Source: Nematostella vectensis
Lineage: Eukaryota > Cnidaria > Anthozoa > Actiniaria > Edwardsiidae
Reading direction: 5' to 3'
NCBI RefSeq assembly: GCF_932526225.1
Contig: NC_064046.1
Location: forward strand, 1,364,001-1,428,000
Length of the DNA stretch: 64,000 nt
The number at the start of each line of letters is the position of its first letter. Within the stretch, counting starts at the first letter, position 1. The position numbers and the translations under genes are program-made. Positions 22,701 to 34,700 of the stretch are shown one piece after another. The notes beneath the pieces are model-generated. The model saw only the letters and a program-made list of their open reading frames with translations, was not told the origin of the DNA and did no database searches.

Positions 22701-25700
22701 GATCACGACTATTTGGGCATCTTGTATTGAGTATTTTTCAGTCATTTCTACACAGATAAAATCTTCTCTAACTCCTCACCTCGTATGCGGGGGCGATATC
22801 CGCGATATCTTTTCTCACCCATCGAATTCCAGGAAGGACATGGGCATTGAGGACCTCAGCTGATATGACTACGCCAGGCTAAGGGAAACCATACAGACAG
22901 AGACAAGGGGCCCGATTTATCGCAAATACGGTAATGAACCCTACATAAACTTACCCCGTTAAATACTGAGTCATGAACCCAACACAAACTAACCCGGTTA
23001 AATACTGAGTCATGAACCCTACATAAACTAACCCGGTTAAATACTGAGTCATGAACCCTACATAAAATAACCGGTTAAATACTGAGTCATGAACCCTACA
23101 CAAACCAACTGGGTAAATACTGAGTCATGAACCCTACATAAACTAACTGGTTTAATACTGAGTCATGAACCCAACAAAAACTAACTGGTTAAAAGGATTA
23201 CTGACAAATACCACGCCCAGGAAAATTATGCTGATATTTCAAGGGTATTATAATAAGATTGACATCTTTTAGGATCTTGATGACGTCAGTGGTTTTTAGG
23301 GTAAAATTGAGATAAGTATCTCATCATATTAGTAAACATAGTAAAGGATACAGCAACAGCAAATGGAGACGTAGGCTTCAAAAAGCTCGAGGACGATCTC
23401 TCGGCGCAGGTCCTCGTCCTGGGAGTAATTATTGATGGACGCCATTACTGCCAAACGGGGGAGGAGCACTACAATGAAACAAATATTTTATTATTTGATC
23501 ATTGATATAGCAACAAGCTGTTGTGTTTAGATCTTGGCTTGTGAGTGGGTATAAGACTGAGTTTCGCCTTCCTTTCTTAAATAGAATCTCTTAAGTGCTA
23601 TTCAGAAAGATGCACGACCTTACCTTCGTCCTAAAGTGCGGTTCCGAGTGACGCCCGACCTTACCTTCGTCCCTGTATCGTAGTTCCGAGTGACGCCCGA
23701 TCTTACCTTTGTCCTTGTATCGTAGTTCCAAGTGAGGCCCGATCTTACTTCGTCCTTAAGTGCGGTTGCGAGTGGCGTCCGACCTTACATTCTTCCCTAA
23801 AGTGTGGTTCCAAGTGAGGCCCAATCTTACCTTCGTCCCTGTATCGTAGTTCCGAGTAAGGCTCGACCTTACCTTCGTCCCTGAAGTGAGATTCCAAGTG
23901 AGGCCCGACCTCACCATCCTCCCTTAACCGTAGTTCCGATTAAGGGCCGACCTTACTTTCGTCCCTGTATCGTAGTTCCGAGTGAGGCCCGACCTTACCT
24001 TCGTCCCTGAAGTGCGGTTCCGAATGAGGCCCGACCTTACCTTCGTGTCTGTATCGTAGTTCCGAGTGAGGTCCGACCTTACCTTTGTCCCTGAAGTGGG
24101 GTTCCAAGTGAGTCCCGTCCTTACCTTCGTCACTGAAGTGCGGTTCCGAGTGAGGCCCGACCTCACCTTCGTCCCTTTACCGTAGTTCCGATTAAGGGCC
24201 GACCTTACTTTCGTCCCTGTATCGTAGTTCCGAGTGAGGCCCGACCTTACCTTCGTCCCTGAAGTGCGGTTCCGAGTGAGGGCCGACCTTGGCGAAAGTC
24301 CTTATCATTGTGACTTGGAGCTCATGCTGGTTCTTGTACTGAGGGTCCTCCAAGAATGACTGGAATTGTACGTAAACCTTCTCTAGAATCTGAACACAAA
24401 AACATAGAAAAATTAGTAAATTAATAGACCTGCTTCGCGCTTAAAATTACAATAATTTGGAGGCGTGTGGTTTTAAAACCAAAGAGAGGCTCGAACGGGG
24501 ATGTTTTGGCCGGAAAGTTGTAGAGTATTAAATAAAAAAGAATGAAATGAATGTTTTGAAATGTTGCTGTCTTGTGTGTTCTGTTGTTTACTTGTTTTTG
24601 TTGGGAAGAAAAAACGCGCACGCACATTTGAGCCTCTCTTTGGTACAAGACACAGGCCTCCCAAGTATCGTATCACTAGCCGCGGAAAGGTCTATACGAT
24701 GACATGACATTATAACGAAAACAAAAATAAAGCCATTGCAACAAGGACGCAATAATGCTCCTGCTACTCACTGTTTTATCGGTAACATTTTCGACGATAG
24801 CTCCAAAAGCAGGTATAGAGGCGGCCCTGACCGACCTAAAGATCAAAAGAATGACTTCAATGAAAGAAACAAAATTGACATATTATGGATGATGGGTAAT
24901 AAGCGAAAGAAAGTAGCCGACTTCAACCAAGTAAATAAAAGGAGAGAAAATAAACAGGTGCAGGAAAAATAAAGGAGTGTTGGGCAGACAAGGGGTTCTG
25001 TGATAAGTGTTAGAAGCGGATTTTTAATGTGTGAATCAGATTTAAGAGTGAAAAGAAAGTTTAATAGAGAGACTGGAAGCGGACTAACATGTGAGACCAG
25101 AGTAAACAGGAAGTTTTAAGTTAAAGTTTTAACCTTTTTTTAAACTAAGTTTTAACCTCTATAATAGAGGGACTGAAATCGGACTTACATGTATGAATCA
25201 GACTTAGATTGAACAAGAGTAATGAAATTAGACTTGGAGCGGACCAACATGTGTGAATCAGATTTAAGAGCGAACAAAGAGTAATGAGACTGGGAGCTAA
25301 CTTACATGTGTGAATCAGACGCAAGCGTAACCAGAGCTGGGAGAACGTGTCTACTGATTGTGTCGATATCAACGCCTTTGATTAAAACCTGAATTGCAAA
25401 GATACAATGATAATATTGGCGCTCCAAATTGTTGTAAACGCGAAGTTCTAATAACAGTGGACCTTTCATTATTTTATAAACGCAACAGGACAAAAGTTAC
25501 TATGGCTTACTTGTTTACTATTAACCTCGATTCGTGACCTTCGCGTTTTATCAACTTTCTCCACATCTCTCGATTCAAATAAAAGGTAAATGCATCATAG
25601 AAAATGTAAGTGCTATAATAAGTTACACGTGTCACACAACGTCATTGTTATCGTCACGCACCATAAACAGCGCTCCCGCAGAGCTACGGACATCCGGGTC

Positions 25701-28700
25701 CTGATAAACGACAATCTCCCACAATACACCGATCAGCAGTTGATGGAATGACGCATGCGCACTGAAGAAACAAATGCATTCAAGGGTGAGACATCGGGGT
25801 GCCTGTGCTAATAGAAGGAGTAGGACTGGGAACGGAAAGGGCAGAGTCAAATCTATACTAATCACCTGAGTTCCTGGTAGATTATAACTGGCCCGTGCGG
25901 CTGAATGCTGTTTTTTGCGAGGATGATAATCAAGTCTTTCAACATATCAGCCAACTGAGCTCTATCCTCCTCCTGAAACAAAATGAAGGACTAATATCAC
26001 ACACTGAGCCTGCTAACATATACGCAAATACATCACTAGGGCGTATTCACCTCAGGGCTAATATCACACACTGAGCCTGCTAACAAGTACGCAAATATTA
26101 TTGCGTATATATTTTTATATAATATTATATAATAATATTATTACTTGGATTATGTCATGAAGATGTCAAGGGGGTGCATAAATAGTCACGTGAGGTGTGA
26201 CGACATCGAAGTGTGGTTGCCTGACGATGTTTCTATCACGAGATATGAGTATTTTCGTTTTAATGGCGTCATCGACGTCACACCTCACATGAATATTTAT
26301 GCACCCCCCCTTGACACCTACATGACATTCTCCAAGTGTGGTTGCCCGACAATATTTCTCTTACGAGATATGAGCATAGGTTAGGTTTTAGAACAGGTAA
26401 TCTATATCACTAAAGCTTTTTCTAAGTGTTTCTTTTGTGGCAACTGGCCCGTACCCAGGATTTCTATTTCGGAATCTGAAAAAGTGGACCTATTTTTTAT
26501 TTTTTATTTTTTTTTTTTTGGGGGGGGGAGATTCTTTGATAAAAATCTGAACACCCCCTGCACCCCCCCTGGGTACGGGCCTGCACCCCCCTGGGTACGG
26601 GTCTGTACGCCCCTGGGTACGGGCCTGCACCCCCCCTGGGTACGGGTCTGTACCCCCCTGGGTACGGGTCTGTACGCCCTTACCTAGTTGAATAGTTTGA
26701 ATAATGCACAAGCATGTTTTATCGATGCAAATTAATTCATTGAGATTCCAAGAAAGAGGTTCTTACCTCTTCAAAACATCCCAGCACACCAACCAGTAAA
26801 ACGGGAATACAAGCGGAGGACAACAACTCTTCTCGTTTCACGTCATCTCCTTCCACTAGAACACAGCAAGAACACACGAATGAGTCTCACATGAGGATGA
26901 GATCACGGACCTTGCACTTTGAACACATTTCTTACCGGACGCAGCTGGTAATACATTAAGTCTGTTTATGAAATGGGACTTTAACTGAGGAGAAACGAAA
27001 ACAAATATTTGTGAGCTATAAGGGCATGGGTTGACCAGATAACAGGCTGAAAAAAAAAGGTCGTCTAGCACACTTCACTCGAGATTCTGTTATCGTTGTA
27101 ATTGGCCGCTCAGATGGGTGGTGGACTGGGGACCTTTAGCCCCTTTGCGTGACTCAAGCCCCTTTAAGTGTGACCCCCTTCATAGTAATACATTTCCCCT
27201 TCATAGTAATACATTTCCCCTTCATAGCAATACATTTCTCCTCCATAGTAATACATTCCCCTTTATAGTAATACATTTCCCCTTCATAGTAATACATCTC
27301 TCCTTCATAGTAATACATTACCCCTCCATAGTAATACATTTCCCTATAGTAATACATTTCCCCTTCATAGTATTACATTTTAATTTTTAAATCCCCCTCT
27401 CCAAATGAGCCAATGATTTCTGATGTCAAAGATATTTTTTAAATAAACAAGAACCCGCACTATAAAAAGGCCTGGACCAGGTCCACGAAATGCTCAGTTG
27501 TCAGTAAACTGCAACGCGGTGCGGAGCTCCGGAGTCCAGTCAAGCGTGTCTTGTTTGCCCACGAGGAGCGAAACCCAAACTCAACTTTTGAAGCGCTTTT
27601 CTTCTCGTTTGCTCGGTTTATTTTCTCTTGACTACTAACAGTGAATAACCCACCAAAAGAGCAGGAATGTGCACTAGAAATTAGTTCAAATTGCTCACGA
27701 TAACATAACTAAAAAGCCTCCCCACCAATGCAATGTTCCGCGTGTTGTCATCTTGAAGTTTTAATTTTATTCATCCGAAAGAGGGCGGAGCTAAGCACTT
27801 TTATAGTGCGGGTCCTTGTTTAAAGTGTGACGCACGCTACCGTGGCCGCGAAGAAATTGTTTACCTTGCTGTGAATGTAGGAGCGACCGAATGTATAACA
27901 AATCGTGCGATAGAGGACCATCAGATGCTGAACGCACTCGACCAGCGAACTGTGCACTCGGCCTACAACGATCAAAAGTGACAATCACGCCACTCTCGCA
28001 TAACACAGAGTTACACAAAGCATCCATTTTTAAAGTACGATTGTCAGGTAACTGAGGTATTCTAAGGGCACGTTTTTTTTAACTCGTGATTCCGGAATGA
28101 GAATGATTAGAATAGAAAAAGCTCGCGTTCGTTCATCCCGCGTCCCATTCCGGAATGGAATGAAGGCCATTCCACCCATTCTGCTGTATAGGACCACAAG
28201 TAGCGTCAAATCTAATATAGTGGCTGATTTGTAAGGTGGATCGAGTTATTAGCTAAAAACATCTACGTACTTCAAGGAAGCTAAATATGAAAATATAGAT
28301 TAAAAGGCCCAAAAATCCTGTAAAAGGAGCTGAATGTAGGCGTCCTTACCAGCGATGTCACACAGCTTCGGAATGCTAAGAAATAAAAAAAAAAAAAAAT
28401 AAAAATAAAATCATAAGCTATTTCTCTGGATCTAAGCGTGCTATTAAATAAAACGTACCATTCGTATTGTAACCACGACAGAGACTCCCATGATGCAAAT
28501 CGGTCGGATGTGACGTATTTGTCGAATCGGCGCACAAGGAGCGCGAGAAGCTGATCACTACCAATGATTACATCCATCTGCTGGAGGGGGGAGGGGGCGG
28601 GCAGAAAGCGGTCCTCATCCACTACAAAGAAAAGCAGGAGCGTATTCGTAGTAACCGTAGGGTCCCGAGGGAGGGGAGATTTTGCTTTCAAGATGGCGAC

Positions 28701-31700
28701 TCGTTCCACAGGGAGCCCAGATTAATATAAGCTCGTTTTTCTCATGACTATTTCATCAAAATAAGTGTCAGGGTTTTACTAATACAAGCTTCCACTTTAT
28801 TGTCATGCTCCCGTATACCTCCATTTCGATCTTGAATTAATTGAATAAACCACGGCTGTACAGACTGTACTTTTTGGATCATGACCAGTCATCTTGAATT
28901 TAGTTCGAGTTCAAGTCAATAGATAGTCAACCAGGCGGCGCCGAGTTGACTATTTGACTAATAGAAAAAAATAACGTGAGCAGTTTAAGTATTAATCCAC
29001 TCACATACTACCTTCAAATAAATGGCGATTTTAATAATTCTCAGTAATAAATAACCGCTTTTGTCGCCGCCTTTTCGCTAATTACTATCTATGGCTCAAT
29101 AGATAAAAAGTACGGAAGCCAATCAGATTGCGAGATTCGTGATATTATGTGAGTGGATTTATCCTAAAATGTGATAGTAATGTCAGCCGGCAACTAACTA
29201 ACTACTAACCGGCAACCTTGTATGCTTGGACATCTTCTATCCTTTTTGCGAATGCAGCTGCAATAAAAAAAAAAAAAATAAGAAATGCAGATATTTCTAG
29301 ATAATTGAGTGGAAGTGCCGTTTGACATGATAAGCCGTGTGGTTTTAACCAGTTTACCGTGTGAATTAGAAATATAGAGCCGTAAAGCGCCCAATATAGG
29401 AATCTGCGTAGCAATATGGGAATCTGATAAGACTAAATGGAATAAGAAAATCAGACAGAAAACAAGCAAAATAGGGGTTTTACCGTACCTAAGCATAACA
29501 CGAAGGTGGATTTTATGGAGAGTAAAAAAAGGTGGTCAGTATATGAAGGTCTTGTCTGGATGTTACATAAAGGCATAGCGTGTAGGTGGTCGGTATATAA
29601 AGGTCTTGCCTGGACGTTACATTAAGGCATAGAGTGAAGGTGGTCGGTATATAAAGGTCTTGCCTGGACGTTACATTAAGGCATAGAGTGTAGGTGGTCG
29701 GTATATAAAGGTCTTGCCTGGACGTTACATTAAGGCATAGAGTGAAGGTGGTCGGTATATAAAGGTCTTGCCTGGACGTTACATTAAGGCATAGAGTGAA
29801 GGTGGTCGGTATATAAAGGTCTTGCCTGGACGTTACATTAAGGCATAGAGTATAGGTGGTCGGTATATAAAGGTCTTGCCTGGACGTTACATTAAGGCAT
29901 AGAGTGAAGGTGGTCGGTATATAAAGGTCTTGCCTGGACGTTACATTAAGGCATAGAGTGAAGGTGGTCGGTATATAAAGGTCTTGCCTGGACGTTACAT
30001 TAAGGCATAGAGTGAAGGTGGTCGGTATATAAAGGTCTTGCCTGGACGTTACATTAAGGCATAAAGTGTAGGTGGTCGGTATATAAAGGTCTTGCCTTGA
30101 CGTTACATTAAGGCATAAAGTGTAGGTGGTCGGTATATAAAGGTCTTGCCTGGACGTTACATTAAGGCATAGAGTGAAGGTGGTCGGTATATAAAGGTCT
30201 TGCCTGGACGTTACATTAAGGCATAGAGTGAAGGTGGTCGGTATATAAAGGTCTTGCCTGGACGTTACATTAAGGCATAGAGTGTAGGTGGTCGGTATAT
30301 AAAGGTCTTGCCTGGACGTTACATTAAGGCATAGAGTGTAGGTGGTCGGTATATAAAGGTCTTGCCTGGACGTTACATTAAGGCATAGAGTGAAGGTGGT
30401 CGGTATATAAAGGTCTTGCCTGGACGTTACATTAAGGCATAGAGTGAAGGTGGTCGGTATATAAAGGTCTTGCGTGGACGTTACATTAAGGCTAAGAGTG
30501 TAGGTGGTCGGTATATAAAGGTCTTGCCTGGACGTTACATTAAGGCATAAAGTGTAGGTGGTCGGTATTTTAAGGTCTTGCCTGGACGTTACATTAAGGC
30601 ATAGAGTGAAGGTGGTCAATATATAGAGTTCTCTTCTCAGCGTAATATTTAGGCGTCAGATTGTAAAGAATAAAATGGTCGGTAAATAGAGGCTTCACCT
30701 GAGCGTCATACTTCGGCATAGAGTGTAAGGAAAGTAAGGTGGTCAGTATACGGAGGTCTTACCTGTGCGTAATAAATAAGCGAAAATCGTAAAGAAAATA
30801 ATGGTGGTCGGGATGTAGAGGTCTTACCTGAGCGTTATCTATAAGCGAAAATCGTAAGGAGAGTAAGGTGGTCTGGATATAGAGGTCTTTTAAGTTATAA
30901 CTGAGCGTCATACGTAGGCATAGAATGTAAGAAAAGTAAGGTGGTCGGTATATGGAGGTCTTACCTGAGCGTAGTATATAAGCGAAAATCGTAAGGAGAT
31001 TACGGTGGTCGGGATGTAAAGGTCTTACCTAAGCGTTACTTATAAGCGAAAATCGTAAGGAGAGTAAGGTGGTCGGGATGTAGAGGTCTTTTAAGTAAAA
31101 ACTGAGCGTCATACGTAGGCATAAAATGTAAGAAATTTAAGGTGGTCAGTATATGGAGGTCTTACCTGAGCGTAATATATAAGCGAAAATCGTAAAGAAA
31201 ATAATGGTGGTTGGGATGTAGAGGTATTTTATGTAAAAACTGAGCGTCATACGTAGGCATAGAATGTAAGAAATTTAAGGTGGTCAGTATATGGAGGTCT
31301 TACCTGAGCGTAATATATAAGCGAAAATCGTAAGGAGAGTAAGGTGGTCGGGATGTAGAGGTATTTTAAGTAAAAACTTAGCGTCATACGTAGGCATAGA
31401 ATGTAAGAAATTTAAGGTGGTCAGTATATGGAGGTCTTACCTGAGCGTAATATATAAGTGAAAATCGTAAGAGATTATGGTGGTCGGGATGTAGAGGTCT
31501 TACCTGAGCGTAATATATAAGCGAAAATCGTAAGGAGAGTAAGGTGGTCGGGATAAAGAGGTCTTACCTGAGCGTAATATATAATCGAAAATCGTAAGGA
31601 GAGTAAGGTGGTCGGGATGTAGAGGTCTTACCTGAGCGTAATATATAATCGAAAATCGTAAGGAGAGTAAGGTGGTCGGGATGTAGAGGTCTTACCTGAG

Positions 31701-34700
31701 CGTAATACATAAGCGAATAGAGCAGGGACAAGCGACGTGAAGACCTTGATGTATCTGGCCACTCGGCTACGGACCACGTCTAGCGTCAGGCTGGCGTCTT
31801 CATCCGCCACGCCTTGCTCTTCAACATTCATAACTTGATCAAGATCCTAAAGGAGAAACGGACTTTCAAACGCAATTACAACGATTTGGTGACATAAGGG
31901 CGGTGAGAACAGTGTTCGTTAGGTTAAACACTGATAATAACCACGAATTTGGCTGAAATGTGCCTTGTTTGCGACGCGCTCTCTGCGTTTAAAATTCGTA
32001 GTTTATTATAAGAAGTTAGCCTAACAAACTCTGTTCCTACCGCCCTAGGTGACGCGTGATTTCGTAGGCCATAAAACCTAATTCACATGAGACAATTATT
32101 ATAGTAGCGAACTGAATCCGCTTGAATCACTATGAAATTTGTTCCATCATGCGATAAAAACTGCTCCAGACTATTTCTAAAGCATCAAAGAATGCAAGGA
32201 AACATATTTGACAAATGAGCGAATTCAAAAAACAAATCAAAACAAGAGCGAAACAAAATTATCCAGCAAGTGTAATCTACAAACTTTACTGGCCTCTCGT
32301 GGTACTCACATCAAGCGATTTGTTGATGCTTTGGAGTAGTGAAGGCGCGAGATGAGACTCGAGCTTGTTTAGGTCCATGCTCCAATCAGCGAGGGCGGGG
32401 AGTAACACGTGCTGTGCGGCGCGAACCACGTGATCAGTGGCGTCATTTAGCGTGATCATCAGCAGCTCGTGCGCCTAGAAGGAATCCCATATATGGCAAT
32501 AGATCATTAACAAGGAAAAGACAGCGTATTTCAAGTCCCATCGGAACATGATGTTGCCTCAACTAGGCAGCCCATTGTTTAAATATCGTCACTGCTGTTA
32601 CATTTCAGTAGAGAATTTAACCTTTGGTAACCGGTTTCCCTGTCCAGTACAAACACTGGAGCTGGACGAGACGGTCTTGGATTGGCAGCCATTTTGGATT
32701 TTCTGGGTCACGTGAAATCGAAGGTTTGCTTGGGTGGATTAAGGCAAAACTTGTTATGTATCATAAACTATTGTTAATAAACAGATCCCCGGTGACAAAG
32801 CTCCGTTAAAATGTTTTCCATCCTCGCCATATGAAAAATCGTTTGCTTAATGAAACATGCCTGTAAAACTGTAAGTACCCAAACTTGGGCGTGGCATCCC
32901 ATCAAAAACTGTTCATGGCATAGATGTTAATCCATATACAGAAGTAAAATCATTAACTAGCACATTTAGTGTGTTTTATATTCATTTTTATCGTAGTAAT
33001 TGCATCTCTATAACACTGAAAGTGTTGCCCTTGTAACGATAATATGGAATATCAGCCTTTATCTACCTGAAAAAGTTTGGGCCCGTACATTACCATTAAG
33101 TGTATGTTTCCTTCATTTTTGTGATAATCAATTCCACCCCTATAAAACTAGACGTACTTGCTTTTGGGCGTGGCATCCTATCTAGAATTACTGGTGGTGC
33201 ATAGATCTATCACCCTGCCAAATTTCATAACCCTACTATTAATTTGAACAATTCTGCACCATTTTGCTGCACTACTAACTAATTAAATTCTCTATTAACC
33301 CTAACCCTTTGATTAAATGCTCTGTTAACCCTAACCCTTTGATTAAATGCTCTGTTAACCCTAACCCTTTGATTAAATGCTTTGTTAACCCTAACCCTTT
33401 GATTAAATTCTCTGTTAACCCTAACTCCCTCACATTCTCTTCCACCCTGCACAATGTTAGGGCTCTCACCTGGTCGTATTTGTCTGAGTTCTCCATGTAA
33501 GCTAGGACTAGACCCAGGCTCTTGGTAACTGCCTCCCGGACCTCCTCATTCCGATCATCCATCAACATTTGTCTCAACATGGACCAGACAAGGGACGAAC
33601 GGATGGTGTCCTAATAAGGCATATATTGTAACACATCAATACACAAAACACATATATGAACCAGACAAGGGACAAATGGATGGTATCCTAATAAGGCATA
33701 TAACACATCAATACACATCTTACACATATGTACCAGACGAATGGATGGTGTCCTAATAAGGCATATAACACATCAATACACATCTTACACATATGAACCA
33801 GATGAATGGATGGTGTCATTATACATTATACACAACATACGTCTAAGGCTGGACAAGAGCCAATAGAAATCTTTACTCCTTACTTACAAATAAGTTGAAT
33901 AAACCATATAAATCCAAGCCAACTAGTACAAGCTCTTACCGGTAAGTAAGGGGAGAGAACACCGCATGCCTCAGCCACTAGCAATCTTCTCTCGTGATAC
34001 TTGTGAGTTATCTAAAACAATAAGCACGAAGTGAGGAGAAGAGATAAAGATTTACATGAACGTTTTACATCAATAGGTAAATAAAATGAATAACAAAAAC
34101 AGCAACAAGCCCACCATATAAGTAAAATGTTTTGACTATTCCAAAGCCAATAAAAAAACAACACGAAAGTGCTTTGAGGTTGACTAGACAATACTTTGAA
34201 GGGCTTGACACGCATGTACTTTAAAAAAAAAAAAACAATAAAAAAGACAGAGTTTGTAACAAAAAAGTGTAAACTCTTTACTTCATCCAAGTAAAGCAAA
34301 CCCAGTTTTCCGTGAAATGGATTGTATAGGAAAATTAAAGTTGGTTTACTCTATTTATTAATTTCATTGTACGAGTAAACGTATAGCCTATAGCAAAACC
34401 TAAAAGTACTATTTTCAATGTTCAGGCGCAACATTGTATTTAATAAACCTGTTGACTGTTTCTGAGCATCTTAGAATAATTATTTTTCGACCATGCAGAT
34501 GCCCCTTCGACCCATGATGCATGGAACCCATCGGGTAACTAAAGAAACATGAATGTAATATGCACCTATTATCATTAATATAATCCAGCATTAGCTTCGA
34601 CTTGATTCGGCGAGTCAGCTTCACTTTGTGAATGCCCCTACAGCACATGTGCTAAAAATGTACAGTATATTTTGTGTCTTTCATCATTAAAGAATCGTAT

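Noticed and set aside
23600..24250. CRISPR-like regular repeat array
   Set aside because: Units are adjacent without unique spacers, in an animal gene intron, and are copies of an exon-intron junction.
29513..30619. A 368-codon frame with a perfect 18-residue repeat
   Set aside because: The frame exists because the minisatellite period is 54 bp. It contains degenerate splice donors and lies inside RELCH intron 15 on the same strand.
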